A DNA stretch of 5,754 nt from Holophagaceae bacterium UBA692 (GCA_002297665.1 DBMS01000167.1:1-5754); one strand, 5' to 3'; counted from the first letter of the stretch, positions 1-4,863 are shown. Notes: a model not told the origin generated them from the letters alone. Numbers and translations are program-made.

Positions 1-750
1 CACGGCCACCGCCCCCCAGTCCGGGCAGGGCCGGCCCGTGGCCGGGTCCAGGATGTGCCGGCCCCGTTCCGCGCAGCCGCTGGAGGCCAGCGACATGCCG
101 TCGGCGAGCACCACCCGGAGCCGGGTCGCCCCGCGGTCGTCCGCATCGGCCACCGCCACCTCCCGGGGCGCGCCCCAGGCGAGGACCTGCCCCCCGAAGT
201 CCAGCCAGCCCGAGGTTCCGGCCGCCGCGCGACGGGCCGCATCCAGGGCGTAGCCTTTCAGGAAGCCGCCCTCCTCCAGGGCCGCCTCCGGATCCAGCAG
301 GCGCGCTTTGCCGGGCTCCAGCACCAGAAGGGCGCTGCCCGAAGCCCGCCGGGCCCGGTCCAGTTCACCCTGCGAGGGAACCCGTCCCCCCGACCGGATG
401 CCCCAGGCCGCCAGGAGCCGCCCCAGCACCGGATCGAACGCCCCTCCGGTGCGCCGGCTCCAGGCCTGGACCCGGCCCAGCAGGTCCAGCCACTCGGCGT
501 CCAGGTCCACCGGCGCGCCCTTGGCCGCGTTGAGCCGGCTCCAGGGGCTGGCGGGATCCCAGGTGGAGCAGGCGCGCTCGATGCGGTCCAGTTCCCGCAG
601 GATCCGGCCCGAAGCCTCGGCGGCCCCCGGCCCCTCCAGGTGGATCCCCAGGCGCGTGCCCATGGCGAGAACCTCCCGGTCCAGGGTCGCGGCGGGGGCG
701 CCCAGGACGGCCAGGGGGAGAAGCAACGGCGACAGCAGCATGAGTCTCAT
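1..750 (-). CDS. apbE: FAD:protein FMN transferase (ApbE family), N-terminal 250 residues, partial at left edge
   Basis: Reading the minus strand from ATG at 750 gives 250 codons without a stop to base 1; the C-terminus lies outside the window. ApbE enzymes use FAD to attach FMN covalently to threonine or serine of exported flavoproteins, such as Rnf/Nqr subunits. Residues 1-20 form a hydrophobic signal peptide ending APA, so export is expected. Family landmarks appear in order: MGT at 30-32, a CSTWDP..PWSRLN block at 61-74, TGGAFDP at 101-107, GGFLKGYALD at 161-170, a DFGGQ block at 184-188, and RHILDPATGRP at 231-241, the Mg/FAD-binding segment. The usual Ala before KG in the fifth block is Leu164, a small departure. 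No Shine-Dalgarno sequence precedes either Met1 (750) or Met4 (741), so the exact start is uncertain. It is divergent from the FKBP gene. The family call is firm; the target flavoprotein is unknown. Confidence 0.93.
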   Translation of the reverse strand, partial: MRLMLLSPLLLPLAVLGAPAATLDREVLAMGTRLGIHLEGPGAAEASGRILRELDRIERACSTWDPASPWSRLNAAKGAPVDLDAEWLDLLGRVQAWSRRTGGAFDPVLGRLLAAWGIRSGGRVPSQGELDRARRASGSALLVLEPGKARLLDPEAALEEGGFLKGYALDAARRAAAGTSGWLDFGGQVLAWGAPREVAVADADDRGATRLRVVLADGMSLASSGCAERGRHILDPATGRPCPDWGAVAV

Positions 751-806
751 TCTCAATATATTCAAGAACCTGTCAAGCTTGCTTCCCGCCCCCCGGCCAG
801 GAGAGC
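751..806. promoter_or_regulatory. Divergent promoter region between apbE and the FKBP gene
   Basis: This 56-bp spacer must serve both divergent genes. It holds an AT-rich patch, markedly unlike its surroundings, centred on the perfect palindrome AATATATT (755-762), which offers a TATATT -10-like core on both strands. On the minus strand a perfect TTGACA lies at 776-771, but it is only 10 bp from that TATATT; a 16-bp spacing would use GAGAAT (754-749), next to the apbE start. No good -35 matches the plus-strand TATATT. Promoter activity is inferred; exact elements are unresolved. Confidence 0.4.
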
Positions 807-1583
807 ATGGCATCCATGCGACATCTGGCCCTCCTACTCCCCTGCGCCCTGCTTTCCGCCGCGGACCGGTTCCCGGTGCCGCCCGCCCCCGCGGAGCGCG
901 CGGCCCCCGCCCAGGCCGCGGTGACGGCTTCGGGCCTGGCCTCGGTGGTGCTGCGCCCCGGCGCCGGGGCGCAACCGGGCCCCGAGGACCTGGTGACGGT
1001 GGAATACACCCTCTGGGATCCGGAAGGCAAGGTGATGGATTCCACCGCCCGCCACGACGGTCCCTTCACCCGGCCCGTGCCCAGGCTCATGAAGGGAATG
1101 GCCGAAGGGCTCCAGCTCATGCGCGCCGGGGAGAAGCGGCGGTTCTGGATTCCTCCCGCCCTGGGGCGCCCGGGCGGAACCCTCGTGATGGACCTGGACC
1201 TCCTGGAGACCGGCCCCTCCCCCTTCAAGGCCCCTGCGGACGTGGCCGGTCCGGGCGAGGGCGCCCGCGTCCTCGGCTCGGGCCTGGCCCTCCGGATGCT
1301 CCGGGAAGGGAAGGGCCCCCACCCCACCTTCAAGAGCCGGGTCCGGGTGCACTACACGGGGTGGACCACCGACGGCCGCATGTTCGACAGTTCCTGGAAG
1401 GCGGGCCAGCCCGCCACCTTCGCCCTGGACCAGGTGATCCGCGGCTGGACCGAGGCCATTCCGCTGCTCTCCCCCGGGGGCAAGGCCCGGCTCTGGGTGC
1501 CCGAGAAGCTGGCCTACCGGGGCGAGAAGGGGATGCCCGCGGGGATGCTGGTGTTCGACGTGGAGCTGGTGGACATCCTCTGA
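807..1583 (+). CDS. Exported tandem-domain FKBP-type peptidyl-prolyl cis-trans isomerase
   Basis: The 258-residue product starts with a signal peptide (hydrophobic core about residues 5-17, likely cleaved near Ala18/Ala19), then a Pro/Ala-rich linker, so it probably acts in the periplasm, turning over Xaa-Pro peptide bonds during folding. Two FKBP domains follow, about 43-135 and 157-258. The second keeps all FKBP12-type active-site positions I can place: Tyr183, Phe193-Asp194, Phe205, Val210-Ile211, Trp214, Tyr237 and Phe250. The first keeps Tyr67 and Asp78, but has Met at the Phe36, Trp59 and Phe99 positions and lacks the Tyr82 loop, so it is probably not catalytic. AGGAG at 799-803 lies only 3 nt before ATG 807 and 12 nt before ATG 816 (Met4), so either could be used; the signal peptide works with both. 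The gene is divergent from apbE, with 136 bp before pilZ and no clear terminator between. Confidence 0.92.
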   Translation: MASMRHLALLLPCALLSAADRFPVPPAPAERAAPAQAAVTASGLASVVLRPGAGAQPGPEDLVTVEYTLWDPEGKVMDSTARHDGPFTRPVPRLMKGMAEGLQLMRAGEKRRFWIPPALGRPGGTLVMDLDLLETGPSPFKAPADVAGPGEGARVLGSGLALRMLREGKGPHPTFKSRVRVHYTGWTTDGRMFDSSWKAGQPATFALDQVIRGWTEAIPLLSPGGKARLWVPEKLAYRGEKGMPAGMLVFDVELVDIL

Positions 1584-1607
1584 GCCGGTCCATCCGAATT
1601 GTCGCCG

Positions 1608-1633
1608 CCTCCGGTCACAGGGGGTGGCGGAGG
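1608..1633 (+). repeat. Hairpin-forming inverted repeat downstream of the FKBP gene
   Basis: CCTCCG (1608-1613) and CGGAGG (1628-1633) are perfect 6-bp complements around a 14-nt loop, 24 bp after the FKBP stop. An alternative pairing uses CCGCC (1605-1609) with GGCGG (1626-1630). No T-tract follows, so it is not a standard intrinsic terminator; it could be a weak, Rho-type or mRNA-stabilising structure. The rest of 1584-1719 shows no gene. Confidence 0.35.
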
Positions 1634-1708
1634 ACATCTAAGCTCCTGTTCCACCGTTGACGCTCCCCGCAGGCAAGCCGGGAGGGTCTGTCGCAACCGC
1701 GTGCATCC

Positions 1709-1714
1709 AGGAGG
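1709..1714 (+). promoter_or_regulatory. Ribosome binding site that fixes the pilZ start
   Basis: AGGAGG, the full anti-Shine-Dalgarno complement, lies 5 nt before ATG 1720. The frame is open back to an ATG at 1657, which has no such site and would add 21 residues not typical of PilZ proteins, so 1720 is preferred. Confidence 0.85.
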
Positions 1715-1719
1715 ATTCC

Positions 1720-2073
1720 ATGGAAAAGCGAAAGCATTCCCGCACGTCCCTCGTCACCGACTACACCACCCAGTTCAACCTGGGCGGCAAGGACTTCCGC
1801 AAGGTCCAGGTGGCCAACATCGGCACCCACGGGTGCTGCCTGAAGCTGCCCATCGGCTCGGCCCCCTACCTCAAGGGAAAGCCGGTGCTGGAGAACATGA
1901 TCCTCTTCCACTCCGACGCCAAGAAATACTCCCTCAAGGGCAAGGTGGCCTGGCACGAGGACGCCGCCGGGCCCAAGAGCCAGTGGATCACCGCCGGCGT
2001 CGAGTTCCTGGATACGCCCGCGGACTGCGAGCGGGAGATTTCGGAATACGTGATCGCCACCGTTCCCAAGTAG
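1720..2073 (+). CDS. Single-domain PilZ protein (probable c-di-GMP receptor)
   Basis: The 117-residue protein is about one PilZ domain long, with no signal peptide or membrane segment, so it should be cytoplasmic. PilZ domains bind cyclic di-GMP through an N-terminal RxxxR and a [D/N]xSxxG motif. Here RKHSR spans residues 4-8, almost at the N-terminus, and NIGTHG spans 33-38, so the Ser of the second motif is Gly35. A beta-rich stretch follows (KGKVAWHE at 73-80) and the typical closing VEFLD is at 94-98. Stand-alone PilZ proteins usually act as small c-di-GMP adaptors for motility, exopolysaccharide or transcription; the partner cannot be told from here. AGGAGG supports the start, and a strong terminator lies 20 bp after the stop, so transcription ends here. 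Binding is likely but not assured given the Ser to Gly change. Confidence 0.85.
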   Translation: MEKRKHSRTSLVTDYTTQFNLGGKDFRKVQVANIGTHGCCLKLPIGSAPYLKGKPVLENMILFHSDAKKYSLKGKVAWHEDAAGPKSQWITAGVEFLDTPADCEREISEYVIATVPK

Positions 2074-2093
2074 GGCCGCCCGCCTCCGCCCGC

Positions 2094-2120
2094 GCCCCCC
2101 GGTCCCCGGGGGGCTTTTTT
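2094..2120 (+). terminator. Strong Rho-independent terminator after pilZ
   Basis: GCCCCCCGG (2094-2102) pairs perfectly with CCGGGGGGC (2106-2114) across a 3-nt loop TCC, followed by six T residues (2115-2120). A 9-bp all-GC stem plus T-tract is a textbook intrinsic terminator for plus-strand transcripts. No A-tract precedes it, so it should work in one direction only. Confidence 0.95.
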
Positions 2121-2183
2121 GATGATAATTATTTTTCATGCGGCCTTTGAGGAGTAATATTTTTATCACCTCACACATGGGAG
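2121..2183 (+). promoter_or_regulatory. AT-rich promoter region and RBS of the aminotransferase gene
   Basis: Immediately after the terminator the sequence becomes AT-rich for about 45 bp, in sharp contrast to its surroundings. The best -10-like hexamer is TAATAT (2155-2160); no convincing TTGACA lies 16-18 bp upstream (the 17-bp position is TTTTTC, 2132-2137). GGGAG (2179-2183) lies 6 nt before ATG 2190 and is the likely ribosome binding site. A promoter here is strongly implied by the terminator just upstream; the exact hexamers are tentative. Confidence 0.5.
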
Positions 2184-2189
2184 CGCCGC

Positions 2190-3050
2190 ATGGGCCGTCA
2201 AATCTTCTTCAACGGGGAGTTCCACGGGGAGACGGACAAGCTCCTGAGCATCCAGGACCGGGGCCTATGCTTCGGGGACGGGCTGTTCGAGGTGATCCGG
2301 TGCGTGGATGGCCGGTTCCTGCTGTTCTCCAAGCACATCGCCCGGATGCGCGAGAGCGCCGCCGCGCTGCGCATGGCCTTCCCCCACACCGACGCCGAGC
2401 TGCTGGAGGCCTGCCGGGAGCTGTCCCGGCGCAACGGCGTCCGGGACGGCGAACTGTACCTGGAGATCACCCGGGGCGAGGCCCCCCGCTACCACACGTT
2501 CCCCGAGGGGGTGCGGCCGACGTTCTTCATCGTCCTCATCCCGCTGCGCAAGATGCCCGAGAACTGCTGGAGCGTGGGCGTGAAGACCGTCACCTTCCCC
2601 GACACCCGCGGCGGCTACTGCCACCTCAAGACCATCAACCTCCTGTCCAACGTCCTGGGCAAGCAGCACGCCAAGGAGAAGGGAGCCTTCGAGGCCCTGT
2701 TCTTCCGGGAGGACGCCCGGGGCCCCTACCTCACCGAGGGCCCCAGCTCGTCCATCTTCTGCATCAAGGACGGCGTCCTCCTCACCCCCACCCTGGACAA
2801 CATCCTGCCCGGCACCACCCGCCGCTGCGTCATGGACCTGGCCCGCCAGGACGGCATGGAGGTGCGGGAGCAGCGCCTGTACCTCCAGGACTTCGCCACG
2901 GCCGATGAGAACTTCATCTCAAGCACCGTCTCCGAAGTGATGCCCGTGATCCAGGTGGACGACACGGTCCTCTGCGGCGGCGCCAAGGGCCCCCTCACCG
3001 ACCGCCTCCAGAAGCTCTACGCGGCGTTCAAGGGCGATCATCTGGAATAG
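2190..3050 (+). CDS. Class IV PLP-dependent aminotransferase, probably D-amino-acid aminotransferase
   Basis: The 286-residue length matches Bacillus D-amino-acid aminotransferase (about 283), and the sequence can be followed against it from end to end. Class IV fold-type IV landmarks: DRGLCFGDGLFEVIR at 23-37, Arg52 (phosphate side), RGEAPRYHTFP at 95-105, Lys147 in HLKTINLL as the Schiff-base lysine, Glu183 in TEGPSSSIF contacting the PLP ring nitrogen, and SSTVSE at 244-249. The RxH pair Arg100/His102 corresponds to the carboxylate-binding pair that marks D-amino-acid enzymes. Phe33 replaces the Tyr31 position of the Bacillus enzyme. The family moves amino groups between D-amino acids and 2-oxo acids, giving D-Glu/D-Ala for peptidoglycan. 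The protein is cytoplasmic. A branched-chain aminotransferase or aminodeoxychorismate lyase is the alternative, less likely given RxH. It is a single-gene unit between a terminator and a non-coding repeat. Confidence 0.88.
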   Translation: MGRQIFFNGEFHGETDKLLSIQDRGLCFGDGLFEVIRCVDGRFLLFSKHIARMRESAAALRMAFPHTDAELLEACRELSRRNGVRDGELYLEITRGEAPRYHTFPEGVRPTFFIVLIPLRKMPENCWSVGVKTVTFPDTRGGYCHLKTINLLSNVLGKQHAKEKGAFEALFFREDARGPYLTEGPSSSIFCIKDGVLLTPTLDNILPGTTRRCVMDLARQDGMEVREQRLYLQDFATADENFISSTVSEVMPVIQVDDTVLCGGAKGPLTDRLQKLYAAFKGDHLE

Positions 3051-3072
3051 GCTTTCGGTTCGCGCGCCGCCA

Positions 3073-3094
3073 GGCCCTAAAGGGCCCGTTTGGT
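3073..3094 (+). terminator. Possible weak terminator hairpin after the aminotransferase gene
   Basis: GGCCC (3073-3077) pairs with GGGCC (3082-3086) around a TAAA loop, followed by the T-containing but interrupted CGTTTGGT. It lies 22 bp after the stop codon. The stem is short and the tail poor, so termination would be weak. Its right half overlaps the repeat starting at 3079. Confidence 0.3.
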
Positions 3095-3115
3095 TGGGGA
3101 GGAAGGATTCCCCTC
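3079..3115 (-). pseudogene. Direct copy of the tRNA-Gln 3' end and downstream flank (tRNA fragment)
   Basis: Bases 3079-3110 match 3247-3278 exactly over 32 nt, and 3111-3115 match 3282-3286, with three bases (GAA, 3279-3281) missing in this copy. Read on the minus strand it contains the tRNA-Gln 3' T-stem strand, 3' acceptor strand, discriminator A and CCA (3093-3091) plus the start of the downstream hairpin. The missing trinucleotide removes half of the conserved T-loop, so this copy cannot be part of a working tRNA. Beyond 3115 the similarity ends. Confidence 0.85.
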
Positions 3116-3245
3116 CGGGCCGCGCCACTGGCTGCGCACGGGCATCTCCCTTCGGGAGACCGGCAGTCGCGCAGGGCGCGCCCGCCTTGCCCTACCTGCG
3201 CGCCATTGGCGATTCGAATCCATCCTCCCCAGCTCAAACGGGCCC
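3082..3245. repeat. 164-bp inverted-repeat element (MITE-like) beside tRNA-Gln
   Basis: The left end (3082-3110) and the reverse complement of the right end (3245-3217) share GGGCCCGTTTG, then a 3-versus-4-nt variable spot, then GGGGAGGA-GGATTC with one mismatch: imperfect terminal inverted repeats of about 29 bp. The roughly 106-bp core has no credible gene. It contains an imperfect hairpin, CTGCGC (3132-3137) with GCGCAG (3169-3174), enclosing a perfect TCTCCC/GGGAGA stem with triloop TTC (3145-3159), and a second possible stem GGCGCGC (3175-3181) with GCGCGCC (3198-3204). Short A-runs flank both ends (TAAA left, AAAA right), which might be a target duplication. Mobility is inference; the alternative is a decayed tandem tRNA copy. 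Confidence 0.55.
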
Positions 3246-3260
3246 AAAAGGGCCCGTTTG
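3235..3260 (-). terminator. Perfect 11-bp hairpin directly after tRNA-Gln
   Basis: CAAACGGGCCC (3235-3245) and GGGCCCGTTTG (3250-3260) are perfect complements around AAAA; on the minus strand the loop reads TTTT. It overlaps the last two encoded bases of the tRNA CCA end, so it begins as the tRNA ends. It lacks a proper T-tract after the stem (GAGCTGGGG follows), so termination may be incomplete; it could also direct 3' processing. It is the centre of a larger imperfect palindrome (3211-3283). Confidence 0.5.
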
Positions 3261-3333
3261 GTTGGGGAGGAAGGATTCGAACCCTCGATAGGCAGGATCA
3301 AAACCTGCTGCCTTACCACTTGGCGACTCCCCA
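3259..3333 (-). tRNA. tRNA-Gln, anticodon TTG, with encoded CCA
   Basis: The 75-nt minus-strand sequence folds as a complete cloverleaf. The acceptor TGGGGAG (3333-3327) pairs with CTCCCCA (3269-3263), followed by discriminator A (3262) and encoded CCA (3261-3259). The D-arm GCC...GGC spans 3324-3310. The anticodon stem GCAGG/CCTGC (3308-3304, 3296-3292) encloses loop TTTTGAT, giving anticodon TTG at 3301-3299, which reads CAA. The variable loop is 5 nt (3291-3287). The T-arm GAGGG/CCTTC encloses TTCGAAT (3286-3270) with one G-U pair. All features are intact, so the gene should be functional. It lies 40 bp downstream of spoVG on the same strand. Confidence 0.97.
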
Positions 3334-3335
3334 GT

Positions 3336-3376
3336 TGACTGGATTCTAGCGTGGGCGAGGGGGGCGGGTCCAGTCA
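3336..3376. repeat. 8-bp inverted repeat joining the spoVG stop codon to the tRNA-Gln 5' flank
   Basis: TGACTGGA (3336-3343) and TCCAGTCA (3369-3376) are perfect complements around a 25-nt loop. On the minus strand the first arm begins with the spoVG TGA stop codon and the second ends 2 nt before the tRNA. No T-tract follows. It may be a leader stem, a processing site or a weak terminator; the candidate tRNA -10 lies at the edge of the loop. Confidence 0.5.
3343..3372 (-). promoter_or_regulatory. Candidate promoter for tRNA-Gln
   Basis: On the minus strand TAGAAT (3348-3343) is a good -10, placed so that transcription would begin about 3-5 nt before the mature tRNA 5' end at 3333. A weak -35, TGGACC (3372-3367), lies 18 bp upstream and overlaps the last bases of the intergenic side of spoVG. 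The -10 is reasonable; the -35 is poor. Confidence 0.4.
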
Positions 3377-3733
3377 GGGGTTGGCTTTGGGGGTGAACCC
3401 GAACTCCTCCACGCCCAGGAGGTCGGCCCGGACGGTGGCGGTTTCGCCTTCCTCGATGCGCGATATGGCGCGGTTGCCGGTGGCGGCCTCGTAGGCCAGG
3501 AGGACCTTGCGTTCGATGAACTCCTTGGCGTCGGGGTTCAGGGGGTAGGCGATGTCCTTGAAGGAGCCGTCGCGCTTGCGCTTGCTGGGCATGGTCACGT
3601 AGTAGCCTTCCTCGTTCTCCATGACCCGCAGGTCGCCCACGAGGAAGCAATCGTCCAGGACCATCCCCGCGAAGGCACGCAGCTTGTCGTCTCCGTCCAC
3701 TTTGTTGATCCGCACTTCGGTGATGTTGAGCAT
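3374..3733 (-). CDS. spoVG: SpoVG family regulatory protein
   Basis: The 119-residue product carries the SpoVG fold signature: an N-terminal strand LNITEVRINKV (2-12), LDDCFLVGDLRVME (26-39), YYVTMPSKRKRDGSFKDIAYPLNP (44-67) and a C-terminal helix EFIERKVLLAY (71-81). The MPSK..DG.F.DIA.P.N block is the family hallmark. SpoVG proteins are small site-specific nucleic-acid-binding regulators, known in Bacillus, Listeria, Staphylococcus and Borrelia; nothing here suggests sporulation. The region after residue 84, about 35 residues, extends beyond the roughly 85-100-residue core and may be lineage-specific. ATG 3733 is chosen because GAGGAAGG lies just upstream and the family N-terminus begins there; the frame is open to 3778, adding 15 atypical residues. 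It is divergent from kdsD and followed on the same strand by tRNA-Gln. Confidence 0.92.
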   Translation of the reverse strand: MLNITEVRINKVDGDDKLRAFAGMVLDDCFLVGDLRVMENEEGYYVTMPSKRKRDGSFKDIAYPLNPDAKEFIERKVLLAYEAATGNRAISRIEEGETATVRADLLGVEEFGFTPKANP

Positions 3734-3841
3734 GGCGCACCTTCCTCGGACCTCCAGTCTAGCTGGCTTCGGGCCCATCGTGGGCCTCCCGGCCGGGCCC
3801 TGCTACCATGGGGCGATGTGCGAGAACGCAAGGAGGGCAGG
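3734..3841. promoter_or_regulatory. Divergent spoVG/kdsD control region
   Basis: This 108-bp spacer must contain both promoters. Toward spoVG: a Shine-Dalgarno GAGGAAGG (3747-3740) and a possible -10, TAGACT (3761-3756), without a good -35. Toward kdsD: a possible extended -10, TGCTACCAT (3801-3809), also without a good -35. Between them lies the dyad GGCCCA-TCG-TGGGCC (3772-3786), which could be an operator or simply GC-rich chance symmetry. AGGAGGG at 3831-3837 is the kdsD ribosome binding site, 4 nt before GTG 3842, and decides that start over GTG 3818. Confidence 0.45.
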
Positions 3842-4843
3842 GTGACGCAACGTTCCGGTTCTTCCCAGACCGGGCCCCAGGCCCCGTCCCTGGCGGCGCT
3901 GCACGTCATCTCCGCCACCCGCCGGGCCATGGAGGCCCTGGAGGCCCGCTGGGATCCCGCGCGCCTGGCGTCCTTCACGGACCACCTGGCGGAACGCCAG
4001 GGCCGGCTCGTGCTCACGGGCGTCGGCAAGTCCGGCCTGATCGCCCAGAAGATCTCCGCGACCCTCGCCTCCACCGGGTGCCCCAGCTTCTACATCCATC
4101 CCACCGACGCGCTCCACGGGGACCTGGGCATGATCACCGCCCAGGACACCGTGCTCATCCTCAGCAACAGCGGTGAGACGGAGGAGGTGCTCAAGCTCCT
4201 GCCGAGCCTCCTGCGCCTGGGCGTGGGAATCGCGTCGATCACATCCAACGGCGAAAGCCGCCTGGCGACGGCTTCGGGCTGGTGCTTCACCTACGACCTG
4301 CCCGAAGGGGAAGGGTGCCCCCTCAATTTCGCCCCCATGGCCTCCACGACCCTCCAGCTCCTGTGGGGCGATCTGCTGGCCGCCTACTTCATGACCCGCA
4401 CCGGCTTCACCCTCGAGCGCTTCGCCCAGCTGCACCCGGCCGGAAACCTGGGCGCCCGGCTTCTCAAGACCCGCGACCTCATGCACCCGGACTTCCCGCG
4501 GGTGGCGAAGGACGCCTCCCTGGTGGACGCCCTGGCGGCCATGACCGGCGGCAAGCTCGGCATGACCACCGTCATGGACGGGGAGCGCCTGATGGGGATC
4601 ATCAGCGACGGGGACATCCGCCGCGCCCTGGAGAAGGCCCAACGCCAGAACCTCAACCCCCTCGACCTGTCGGCCCAGGCGATCATGACCGCCGACCCGG
4701 TCGCCGTCGCCCCGGACACCCTCGCCCAGGAAGCCGCCCGGATCCTGGAGTCCCGGAAGATCACCTTCCTGGTGGTGAAGGACGGGGTCCAGGCGGCCGG
4801 CATCCTCCACATCCACGACCTCCTGGGCGCCAAGGTCATCTAG
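3842..4843 (+). CDS. kdsD: D-arabinose-5-phosphate isomerase (KdsD/KpsF), SIS domain plus CBS pair
   Basis: The enzyme interconverts D-ribulose 5-phosphate and D-arabinose 5-phosphate, the first step to Kdo of the LPS inner core, in the cytoplasm. From GTG 3842 the protein has 333 residues, close to E. coli KdsD (328). The N-terminal SIS domain (about 40-190) has TGVGKSG at 59-65 (Lys63), HPTDALHGDLGM at 86-97, SNSGETEE at 108-115 (Glu112) and LHPAGNLG at 197-204 (His198), matching the catalytic Lys, Glu and His of KdsD. HPAGNLG differs from the common HPGGALG by two residues. Two CBS motifs follow: about 214-270, with MGIISDGDIRRAL, and about 281-333, with IMTADPVAV. The start is chosen for AGGAGGG at 3831-3837; GTG 3818 would add 8 residues with a weaker site. 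The LptF/LptG gene downstream supports an LPS role over GutQ or capsule KpsF paralogues. Confidence 0.94.
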   Translation: MTQRSGSSQTGPQAPSLAALHVISATRRAMEALEARWDPARLASFTDHLAERQGRLVLTGVGKSGLIAQKISATLASTGCPSFYIHPTDALHGDLGMITAQDTVLILSNSGETEEVLKLLPSLLRLGVGIASITSNGESRLATASGWCFTYDLPEGEGCPLNFAPMASTTLQLLWGDLLAAYFMTRTGFTLERFAQLHPAGNLGARLLKTRDLMHPDFPRVAKDASLVDALAAMTGGKLGMTTVMDGERLMGIISDGDIRRALEKAQRQNLNPLDLSAQAIMTADPVAVAPDTLAQEAARILESRKITFLVVKDGVQAAGILHIHDLLGAKVI

Positions 4844-4863
4844 CGGCGAGAACGTTTCTCAAC

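Noticed and set aside
308..1660. A 450-codon plus-strand open frame spanning apbE and the FKBP gene
   Set aside because: It is Pro/Arg/Gly-rich with no recognisable domain, and overlaps two well-supported genes in other frames. Long open shadow frames are expected at this GC content.
1640..1719. Resemblance of GCAGGCAAGCC...GTCGCAACC before pilZ to a c-di-GMP (GEMM) riboswitch
   Set aside because: Only scattered bases match the consensus, spacing is too short and the second helix cannot fit before the start codon. An Infernal scan with the GEMM models would settle it.
3132..3205. Possible CRISPR array from repeated GC-rich palindromes
   Set aside because: There are no regularly spaced identical repeats with unique spacers; the symmetry is nested hairpins inside one element.
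3028..3338. Several short open frames on both strands around tRNA-Gln with text such as GRKDSNPR
   Set aside because: These are translations of the tRNA T-arm and its repeats, a common source of false small genes; none has a ribosome site or independent support.
3772..3786. GGCCCA-TCG-TGGGCC dyad as an intrinsic terminator or defined operator
   Set aside because: It has no T-tract on either strand and only 6 bp of symmetry in very GC-rich DNA; kept only as a mention within the spoVG/kdsD spacer.
3803..4816. A 337-codon minus-strand open frame opposite kdsD
   Set aside because: It is an exact antisense shadow of the kdsD coding frame with Gly/Arg/His-rich composition and no domain.
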